From Nitrospinota bacterium (lineage in GTDB: Bacteria; Nitrospinota_A; UBA7883; JACRGQ01), in the NCBI GenBank assembly GCA_016194375.1, contig JACQBU010000063.1:1-43593 (forward strand): a stretch of DNA of 43,593 bases, read 5' to 3'. Shown piece after piece: positions 33,489 through 40,616 of this stretch (the stretch's first letter is position 1; the number at the start of each line of letters is the position of its first letter). A program made the translations under genes and the position numbers. The notes beneath the pieces are model-generated. The model saw only the letters and a list, made by a program, of their open reading frames with translations. It was not told the DNA's origin and did not search any database.

Positions 33489-34643
33489 ATGAGACTCCGC
33501 GCGGCGCTGATTTGGACGTCCCTGCTCGCGGTCTCCTGCGCCATGCGAGAGGACGTGGTCGGCGTACAAAACAGGCTCGGCGACCTTGAGCGACAAAACT
33601 CGAAATCTTCCGATGAGATTAGGGCGAACCAAAAACGGTTGGAGGCGACACTCGCCGCGATACAGACGAAGGTGCTTGTCGACATCGAGGCCAAGCAAAA
33701 ACGAATCGACGACAACCTCAAAACCATGTTGCGGAACAGCGCCGACGACAAGGAGGAGCACAACTCCCTAAACGAGCGCCTCAACGTCATAGGCGGAAGC
33801 ATCGACGAGGTCGTCTATCGCCTCAAACAGGAGGAGGAGAGGCTCAACAAGCTGGAGGCCAAGTTGCGGGACGAACACCGCGCCATGACCGAGTCCTTTC
33901 TGGCTAACACCCAAAAAATTGAAACCATGCGAAACCAACTCGGCGAACAGTCTGCCGCCGTCAAGGCGCGGCTTGACGAACAGTCCGCCGCCGTCACGGC
34001 CCGGCTTGACGAACAGTTCGCCGCGGTCTCGGCCCGTCTTGACAAACAGTTGGACGCCTCGGCGCGGCTTGGCGAAGAGTTGGCCGCGGTCTCGACCCGG
34101 CTTGAGGAGCTAAGGCAGTCCTCCCCCAAAACTGCCGACAAGAAGAAAAAAAAGGAAAAAGAAAAATCCCCCAAGAAGGCGGATAAGGTAAAAGGGAGAC
34201 CGCCAAAGGAGGCGGACGAGGAGACGGAATCCACGGGCGAACCAGAGGCCGCCTCCCAGGACGACCTTTACAACGCCGCCTACGACGATTTTCTCAACGG
34301 AAACTACGACAAGGCCGGCGCAAAATTTTCGGAGTTCCTCAAACGCTATCCCAACAGCGAGTTAAGCTACAACTCGCAGTACTGGATCGGCGAGGCGCTT
34401 GCCAACCAAGGCAGGGCAAGGGAAGCCGTGGAGGCGTTTAAACTGACCGCCGCCAACTACCCGAAGTCCACCAAGGCCCCCGCCGCCCTTTGGCGCGCCG
34501 CCGAGATAACGGAAAAAACGGGGTCGCGGGAAGATTTGAGGGCAATTTTGGGAAAAATACGTGATAATTACCCGGCCTCGCAGGAGGCGGTTATGGCCGA
34601 CGAGAAATTAATAAAACTGAACGTACGCGGAAAACAGGAGTAA
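33489..34643 (+). CDS. cpoB: Tol-Pal accessory protein CpoB/YbgF, with long coiled coil
   Basis: The 384-residue protein has a signal with a possible lipobox (AVSC). A long Glu/Gln/Leu-rich coiled coil follows, then a Lys-rich spacer and C-terminal TPR repeats (LYNAAYDDFLNGNYDKAGAKFSEFLKRYPNSELSYNSQYWIGEALANQG). The TPR block is the CpoB/YbgF signature, which links Tol-Pal to cell-wall synthesis. It is about 120 residues longer than E. coli CpoB because the coiled coil is extended by 11-residue repeats. It sits between pal and a PpiD-like gene on one transcript; the next gene begins three bases after its stop. Confidence 0.88.
   Translation: MRLRAALIWTSLLAVSCAMREDVVGVQNRLGDLERQNSKSSDEIRANQKRLEATLAAIQTKVLVDIEAKQKRIDDNLKTMLRNSADDKEEHNSLNERLNVIGGSIDEVVYRLKQEEERLNKLEAKLRDEHRAMTESFLANTQKIETMRNQLGEQSAAVKARLDEQSAAVTARLDEQFAAVSARLDKQLDASARLGEELAAVSTRLEELRQSSPKTADKKKKKEKEKSPKKADKVKGRPPKEADEETESTGEPEAASQDDLYNAAYDDFLNGNYDKAGAKFSEFLKRYPNSELSYNSQYWIGEALANQGRAREAVEAFKLTAANYPKSTKAPAALWRAAEITEKTGSREDLRAILGKIRDNYPASQEAVMADEKLIKLNVRGKQE
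33945..34112 (+). repeat. 33-bp (11-residue) coding repeats in cpoB
   Basis: Five successive units of 10-11 residues resemble EQSAAVTARLD: EQSAAVKARLD, EQSAAVTARLD, EQFAAVSARLD, a 10-residue KQLDASARLG and EELAAVSTRLE. Eleven-residue (hendecad) repeats suit a coiled coil with little twist. The DNA of the first three units is very similar, so unit number may vary between strains. Confidence 0.85.
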
Positions 34644-34646
34644 GGA

Positions 34647-36566
34647 ATGCTTCAAATACTTAGGGACAGGGCCTCCGGGCTGTTTGTGAAGACCATTTTG
34701 TGGACTTTGGTGCTGGCATTCATCGGCACGATAGTCGTCGTTTGGGGATACGGGCGCGACAAAAGGGAGAAGCCCGTCGCCAGGGTGGCGGGGACGCCAA
34801 TCACCCAGGCCGAGTACAAGCTGTACTACGACTCGACCCTCAGGAACCTGCGCGAGATGTTCGGCGGCCAAGAGTTTTCGAGCGACATGATAAAGCAGTT
34901 CAATGTGGAAAAAATCGCCTTGGACTCCGTCATCATGGACCGCCTGGAGTACCAGGCCGCGCAGGACGCCGGGATGTCCGTGACCGAGGCCGAGTTGAAG
35001 ATGACCATCGGGAACACCAAGGACTTCCAAAGGGACGGAAGGTTCGACAAGGCGGCCTTTTTCGCCGTGCTAAAGGCGAACAGACTCACCCCCAAGGAGT
35101 ACGAGAAGCGGATGCGCCGCGAGCTGATGGTCAGAAAAATAACCAGACTGATATCCGATTCGGTTCCCGTCACCGACCAAGAGGTGAGGAACGCCTTCAC
35201 GTCGAACAATGAGCAGTTGAAAATAAGGTACCTGGCCGTCACGCGCCAGGCCGTCGCGTCAAAGGTGAAGGTGGACGACAAAACGCTCGAGGAGCGGATG
35301 AAAAAGGAGTCCTTCCGCTTCACCCTTCCCGAGCAGAGAAAAGTCGAGCGCGTCACCGCGCACCCGGAGGATTTTCGCTCCGGACAGAAAATAAGCGACT
35401 CTGAAGTGCAAACTTACTACGACGCCCACAAATCCGATTTTGTGACGAAGGAGGACGAGGTTCGCGCGAGGCATATTCTTTTCGAGACGCCGAAAAATCC
35501 GACCCCGGAGGCGATGGCCGAAACGGCCAAAAAAGCCCTTTCCGTCCTGGACAAATTGAAGAAGGGCGCCGATTTTGCCGAAATGGCGAAAAAATATTCC
35601 AACGACGCCGGCTCGGCGAAACAAGGCGGCGACCTCGGGTTCTTCCCGCGCGGAAGGATGGTGCCGGAGTTCGACAAGGCGGCGTTTGCCCTCCCCGCCG
35701 GGAAAATAAGCGACTTGGTTAAGACAAACTTCGGCTGGCACATTATCAAGGTCGAGGAAAAACACGCGGCAGGACCGTTGAAATTCGAGGAGGCGGCGAA
35801 GAGCATCAGGGAAAAGCTCGTTAATGACGCGGCGAGGCTCGAGGCCCAGCGCCGCATCTCGCTCATTCTTGCGGACAAATCGGGCAAATCGCTCGAAGAA
35901 CTCGCCAAAACGCATAAATGTAATCACGGCATTTATACCCTCAAGGCCGGGGAGCGGACGGAAAACCTGCAAGGCTCCGAACCGCTGGTAAAACGGACAT
36001 TCGAGATTCATAAGGGCGAAACGGCCGGTCCCGTCGAGGCGATGGGCGCGTTCCACATCATTCGCCTTTTGGACGTCATCCCGCCGCATCAACCGCAACT
36101 AGCCGAGGTTAGGAAAGAGGTCGAGGAGGTCTTCAGAAAGGAAGAGGAATCGAGGCTTGCCGGGGAAATGGCGGACGCCATACTCAAGGACGTCCGCGCC
36201 GGTGCGGACCTGAAGTCGGCCTCGAAGGAGGCCAAGGAACTGCCGAAGGAAAGCGGCTTCGTAAAGAGGCACGACAACGCGGTGGACGGAATCCAACAGG
36301 GGAATTCGCTTATAACGGCGGCGTTTGCCCTCAAACCAGGCGCATATGACAAGGTTGGCATTGGCGACACGTTGTACGTGATAACCGTTGCAGAGAAAAA
36401 AACCGCCGACATGGCCGAATTCGACAAGGAGCGGGGTAAGATCAAGGCGGGCATCGCATTCGAAAAGGGGAGAGCCGCGTTGCGCGAATGGCAGGCCGCG
36501 CTTAGGAAGGACGCCGATAACAGGGGGATCCTGACGATAGACAAACAGATTAATCAGGAATCCTAA
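34647..36566 (+). CDS. ppiD: PpiD-like peptidyl-prolyl isomerase, membrane-anchored chaperone
   Basis: The 639-residue protein starts with a short cytoplasmic tail and one membrane helix (ILWTLVLAFIGTIVVVWGY). A SurA-like chaperone region follows, and then a parvulin domain (EVRARHILFET...GADFAEMAKKYSNDAGSAKQGGDLGFFPRGRMVPEFDKAAFAL...FGWHIIKVEEKHA, about residues 270-375). The C-terminal half is helical. This is the PpiD layout, for folding of secreted outer-membrane proteins. It follows cpoB by three bases, so envelope genes are grouped here. Confidence 0.93.
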   Translation: MLQILRDRASGLFVKTILWTLVLAFIGTIVVVWGYGRDKREKPVARVAGTPITQAEYKLYYDSTLRNLREMFGGQEFSSDMIKQFNVEKIALDSVIMDRLEYQAAQDAGMSVTEAELKMTIGNTKDFQRDGRFDKAAFFAVLKANRLTPKEYEKRMRRELMVRKITRLISDSVPVTDQEVRNAFTSNNEQLKIRYLAVTRQAVASKVKVDDKTLEERMKKESFRFTLPEQRKVERVTAHPEDFRSGQKISDSEVQTYYDAHKSDFVTKEDEVRARHILFETPKNPTPEAMAETAKKALSVLDKLKKGADFAEMAKKYSNDAGSAKQGGDLGFFPRGRMVPEFDKAAFALPAGKISDLVKTNFGWHIIKVEEKHAAGPLKFEEAAKSIREKLVNDAARLEAQRRISLILADKSGKSLEELAKTHKCNHGIYTLKAGERTENLQGSEPLVKRTFEIHKGETAGPVEAMGAFHIIRLLDVIPPHQPQLAEVRKEVEEVFRKEEESRLAGEMADAILKDVRAGADLKSASKEAKELPKESGFVKRHDNAVDGIQQGNSLITAAFALKPGAYDKVGIGDTLYVITVAEKKTADMAEFDKERGKIKAGIAFEKGRAALREWQAALRKDADNRGILTIDKQINQES

Positions 36567-36614
36567 CCCGATTTTTACGGGTAGAGCCCGGCCGAAGCGC
36601 GGGTGGGAAAACCA

Positions 36615-37262
36615 ATGGGGCTAAAAGTTTCTGTCCTGACCGTGGGGCCCATCGACGTGAACTGCCACGTCTTGTATTGCGAGGAACACAAGTCCGCGAT
36701 AATCGTGGACCCCGGCGACAGCTCCGCGAAAATAATTAAATTCGTCGAGGACAACGGGCTCAAGCCGGGGATGGTCATAGCCACGCACTGCCACGCCGAC
36801 CACACCGGAGCCGTCGCCAAACTCACGGAACACTTCGGGTTGCCCTTCCTTTGCCACGCCGACGACGAATGGATGCTGGACAACCCGGAGCAAAAGGAGA
36901 TGGCAAGGTACCTGGGGATTTCGTCCCCGCCTAAAAACGACGACTCCCTGACGGACGGCGAATCGGTAGACGTATGCGACGATTACGCCGTCAAAGTCAT
37001 ACACACGCCGGGCCACACTCAGGGCGGGATATCCCTTTACGCGCGGGGGATTCTAATAGTCGGCGACACGCTTTTCAGGGCGTCCGTCGGTAGGTCCGAC
37101 CTGGCCGGCGGAAACCACGACCAACTTGTAAAATCAATAAAGGAACGACTTTTTTCGCTGCCGAACGACACGGTGGTGTATCCCGGCCACGGCGAAACCA
37201 CCACAATCGGATATGAAAAGGAGCACAACCCGTTCTTGAGGCAGACCGAAGGGTACAACTGA
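36615..37262 (+). CDS. MBL-fold hydrolase (glyoxalase II-like)
   Basis: The 215-residue protein has the metallo-beta-lactamase fold with the metal motif THCHADHTG, then HTPGHTQGGISLY, a metal-bridging Asp in GDTLFRASVGRSD, and VVYPGHGETTTIG. It belongs to the small hydrolase group near glyoxalase II (YcbL type), but it lacks the C-terminal glutathione-binding helices of true GloB, so its substrate is unknown. ATG 36615 begins the first strand (LKVSVLTVGP). Its TGA overlaps the xerD ATG. Confidence 0.9.
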   Translation: MGLKVSVLTVGPIDVNCHVLYCEEHKSAIIVDPGDSSAKIIKFVEDNGLKPGMVIATHCHADHTGAVAKLTEHFGLPFLCHADDEWMLDNPEQKEMARYLGISSPPKNDDSLTDGESVDVCDDYAVKVIHTPGHTQGGISLYARGILIVGDTLFRASVGRSDLAGGNHDQLVKSIKERLFSLPNDTVVYPGHGETTTIGYEKEHNPFLRQTEGYN

Positions 37263-38149
37263 TGAACCCGCTTTTGGACGAGTGGCTTTCACATCTTGCC
37301 GTGGAGCGGAACCTGTCCGAAAACACCGTCTCCGCCTACCACTCCGACCTAGAAGATTTCCTAAATTTTTTCAAGGTTCGCGACCCGGAATCCCTGGGTG
37401 CAATACGACCGTCTGACGTCGTGGAATACTTCAGGATGTTGATGGAAAAAAAGGGGGCGTCGGCAAGGACGCGCGCGCGAAAACTTTCCGCGATAAAGGC
37501 GTTCTACCGCTACCGCACCGCTGAGACCAAGTCCGGCTCGAATCCAGTTGAAAACATGGAAACCCCCTCCTCGGCCAGATATCTTCCCCGCGCACTGAAC
37601 ACGGCGCAGGTCGAGCTCCTACTAAAAAAGCCCGACGTCAGGACCGACGACGGTGTCAGGGACGCCGCGATGCTGGAGCTCATGTATTCCACGGGACTGC
37701 GGGTTTCGGAGCTGGTGAATATAAGGACGGGTGAGGTCAACCTCACGGCGGGATTCGTCACTACGATGGGCAAGGGCTCCAAGGAGCGGCTTGTTCCGAT
37801 GGGCGACCACGCGGCGGACAAAATAAGAAATTATCTAAAAACACGCCCCCACTACGTAAGAAAGTCGAACCCCCCCGAGCTTTTTCTCACCCGACTCGGA
37901 AAACCTATGACACGGCAGATGTTCTGGCTCATAATAAGAAAATACGCCCTGACCGCCGGCATAAGGGGGAAAATATCCCCCCACGCCCTCAGACATTCAT
38001 TTGCGACACACCTGCTGGAAAATGGGGCCGACCTGAGGGCGGTGCAGATGATGCTCGGGCATTCCAGCATAACCACGACGCAGATATACACCCACGTCAA
38101 CCGAACCCGCCTCGCCGGAATACTCGCCAAGGCCCACCCGCGCGGATAA
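37262..38149 (+). CDS. xerD: Tyrosine recombinase XerC/XerD
   Basis: The 295-residue protein has an N-terminal SAM-like core-binding domain and a catalytic domain with the full set of residues: R147 (STGLRVSEL), K171, H241 and R244 (HALRHSFATH), H267 (LGHSSI) and the nucleophile Y276 (IYTHV). Length and motifs suit the cellular Xer recombinases that resolve chromosome dimers at dif. The assignment to XerD over XerC is by overall resemblance. A dif-like site lies 13 kb away at 24345. The gene is translationally linked to the hydrolase gene before it. Confidence 0.92.
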   Translation: MNPLLDEWLSHLAVERNLSENTVSAYHSDLEDFLNFFKVRDPESLGAIRPSDVVEYFRMLMEKKGASARTRARKLSAIKAFYRYRTAETKSGSNPVENMETPSSARYLPRALNTAQVELLLKKPDVRTDDGVRDAAMLELMYSTGLRVSELVNIRTGEVNLTAGFVTTMGKGSKERLVPMGDHAADKIRNYLKTRPHYVRKSNPPELFLTRLGKPMTRQMFWLIIRKYALTAGIRGKISPHALRHSFATHLLENGADLRAVQMMLGHSSITTTQIYTHVNRTRLAGILAKAHPRG

Positions 38150-38187
38150 ATAATACGACCGGGACTCCGTCGGCGGGGATGGCCGAC

Positions 38188-39975
38188 TTATTTCGGGCTT
38201 CGAGCCGCGTTTTCCAAGACCTGTTTCAAAAGCATGTTGGAAGGGTCGACGGAAAGGCCGATTTTCGCTATGTTAACGGCAGTCGCATTTTTACCGGAGA
38301 GAAGGTAAAAATTCGCCAGATTCGCAAGGAAGTCGATGTTTCCCGAAGCGGCGTAGGCCGCTATGAAATGCCCGGGCCAGGTGGGTTTCCCTTGCGCGAA
38401 AAGTGTCGAAACGTAACTGATGAAGGTTTTTGGCGCGTCCGGATGCACTTCAAGCACGTCCCCGAGCATTTTTTCGGCCTCGGCGTACCTTCCCTGTTTT
38501 ATCCTGATTTGGGCCATGTCGTAAATGATTCGATATTGGACGCGCGAGTGCGGGGGAATTTTTCGAAGGCTTCTCTCGGCCTCGTCCAGCCGGCCCGACT
38601 CCAGGTATATTTCCCCGAGCTCCATCAACACAAAAATTTTCCTCGGGTTTTCCTTGAGCGCGTTAAGCAGTATTTTTTCCGCTTCTAACGATTGGCCGGA
38701 GGACCTTAGCACCGAAGAAAAATTGGCGACCGCGACGTTGGTTCCAATCGGGTCCGCGTTTACCGCGGAGGCCCACAACGCCACCTCGTTTCTCCAGTCC
38801 TTGTTGCGGACGGTCGTCGCGGCAAAATACGCGGCGGCGACGAGCGCGCAACCGACGGCAAGGAGTACGCGGCGCCGGCCGGAGGTATTCAAGAACGCCA
38901 GCGCCACAAAGAAAGAGAGCGTTGCGGAAGGGAGGTAAACGTATCGCTCGGCCATGAAGGTTCCCGTGGGGATGATGTTAAGGTTCGGCGAAACTACCAC
39001 GAAGAACCAAAGAAACGAAAACGCCGCCCCGGGCCTTTTCCGCAGATACAACAGCGCCGCGACCACCGCGGAGGCGACCCCGGCCGCCGAGGCCAAAAGC
39101 GAGGCCGAGTACGGGGCGGCGGCCTGCTCCACCTCGTGAATCGGAACCAACGGCCACGGGAACAGCATCAGCTTGAAATACTGCGCGACCACGCCGCTCA
39201 TCGTCACAAATATCCCGAAAGAACCGAGGCCGAGCGCGGACTCGCCGGTTCGCGAAATTATGCCCAACACGCTGAATCGCAACAAAATGTAGCCCGATAG
39301 GATGACGAAATACGGGATCCAAACAAATTTGGAGAGAATCGCCCCCCCAGTGGGACGCGCGTTCGGTTCCGACACGACGTCCTTTTCCCGTCCCAACGTC
39401 ATGTCGTACAGGATTATGACGAAGGGCGTCACGGCCGCCGTCTCGGAGGAAAGAAGCCCGACAAAGAATAACAGCAGGGAACACGCGACATATCCCCGAC
39501 CAACCCCGCGTTTCCCGGCGACGTAGCAGGCGAATGCGGAAAGCCAGAAGAAATCGCCCAAAATGTCGTAGCTCGCCGTTATCCACGCGACCCTCTCCGT
39601 ATGCAACGGGTGGAGCGCGAACAACAGCGCGCCCCAAAACGCGCCTTCCCGGCTTCCGAACAGCAGGACGATAAGCGCGTAAAGCACGCAGACCGTGAGG
39701 GCGTTAAGGAGTTTGCCGACCAAATGGTAACTTACCGGATTAAGCCCGCCGACGCGGTAGGTGGCCGAATACAACATGGTTCGAAGCGGCCTGTATAAGT
39801 TTTCCGTCCCCTCCAGGAAATATTTCGGCGTCGGTTGGTCCTGTTGGATTAGCTTGTTGCGAACGATGAAGTTTTCGTCGTCCCAAACGAACTGGTTGCC
39901 AAACGAGTTTAAATATACAAGGATCGAAAGACAGGCGAGGACGACGAGGTTGAGAAGGTTATTTCTCACGCGCAA
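38188..39975 (-). CDS. Multi-pass membrane protein with C-terminal TPRs (TMTC/GT-C-like)
   Basis: The 595-residue protein has about ten membrane helices, then TPR repeats in its last 180 residues (QSLEAEKILLNALKENPRKIFVLMELGEIYLESGRLDEAE). The first loop carries FVWDDENFI, the acidic pair typical of GT-C membrane glycosyltransferases. The later LHPLHTERVAWITAS and LYRPLRTMLYS match bacterial TMTC/DUF1736-type proteins. It likely transfers a sugar from a lipid carrier to proteins outside the membrane, but the acceptor is unknown. It overlaps the end of dedA by 17 bases and would be co-transcribed with dnaE and dedA. Confidence 0.8.
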   Translation of the reverse strand: MRVRNNLLNLVVLACLSILVYLNSFGNQFVWDDENFIVRNKLIQQDQPTPKYFLEGTENLYRPLRTMLYSATYRVGGLNPVSYHLVGKLLNALTVCVLYALIVLLFGSREGAFWGALLFALHPLHTERVAWITASYDILGDFFWLSAFACYVAGKRGVGRGYVACSLLLFFVGLLSSETAAVTPFVIILYDMTLGREKDVVSEPNARPTGGAILSKFVWIPYFVILSGYILLRFSVLGIISRTGESALGLGSFGIFVTMSGVVAQYFKLMLFPWPLVPIHEVEQAAAPYSASLLASAAGVASAVVAALLYLRKRPGAAFSFLWFFVVVSPNLNIIPTGTFMAERYVYLPSATLSFFVALAFLNTSGRRRVLLAVGCALVAAAYFAATTVRNKDWRNEVALWASAVNADPIGTNVAVANFSSVLRSSGQSLEAEKILLNALKENPRKIFVLMELGEIYLESGRLDEAERSLRKIPPHSRVQYRIIYDMAQIRIKQGRYAEAEKMLGDVLEVHPDAPKTFISYVSTLFAQGKPTWPGHFIAAYAASGNIDFLANLANFYLLSGKNATAVNIAKIGLSVDPSNMLLKQVLENAARSPK

Positions 39976-40609
39976 ACATTCTGTGGCGCGCGAACTCGAG
40001 TACGGCCGGCAGGATCGAGACGAAGATTATGGCGATAATGACGAGGGAAAAATTCCTTTTAACCGCCGGCACGTTGCCAAAAAAGTAACCGGCCGCCAAG
40101 AACAGTCCGACCCACAAAAACGCGCCGAATACGTTGTACTTCATGAACTCCCGCCACGACATCCCTCACATCCCCGCCACAAACGGGGCGAACGTCCTCA
40201 CTATCGGTATGAAGCGCCCTATGACCACGGTTTTCCCCCCGTAACGCGCGAAGTATCTTTGCGTCATCACAAGGTACTCCCGGTTGAATATCCTCGAGTC
40301 CTCTTTATTGAAGACGACCGGGCCGAGGCGCAACCCGACCTCGTAGTTCGACAGGTTTCCCACCACGGCCGCCGCAAACAGGAGGCCGAAAACGGCCCCG
40401 ACGTTCAAGGTGCCCATGGAGGAGGCCACAGCCCCCGTGGCGAAAAGGAGGGAGTCTCCCGGTAGAAACGGGGTCACCACAAGCCCGGTTTCGGCGAAGA
40501 TTATCACCATCAGTATCGCGTAGGTCCACGCGCCGTAGTCCGCGGTGACGTTGTGGAGGTGCTTGTCCAGATGCATGACAATTTCGAATAAAGCGCTCAG
40601 CAGTTCCAT
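39959..40609 (-). pseudogene. dedA: DedA family membrane protein interrupted by an in-frame TGA
   Basis: Two pieces in the same frame together make a normal DedA protein of about 216 residues. The first has AETGLVVTPFLPGDSLLF and GRFIPIVRTFAPFVAGM. Then come TGA (complement of 40166-40168) and GGG, and the second piece resumes MSWREFMKYNVFGAFLWVGLFLAAGYFFGNVP. Family members usually have AGMGRMSY-like residues here, so the TGA replaces one residue and a single base change (for example from GGA) explains it. DedA proteins move undecaprenyl phosphate or other lipids across the inner membrane. TGA is an ordinary stop elsewhere in this window. The gene lies between dnaE and the TMTC-like gene. 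Confidence 0.85.
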
Positions 40610-40616
40610 CTTCCCC

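Noticed and set aside
39959..40609. Genome-wide reading of TGA as an amino acid, or selenocysteine in DedA
   Set aside because: Several genes in the window end at TGA at normal lengths, and DedA has no Cys at this position in relatives known to me.
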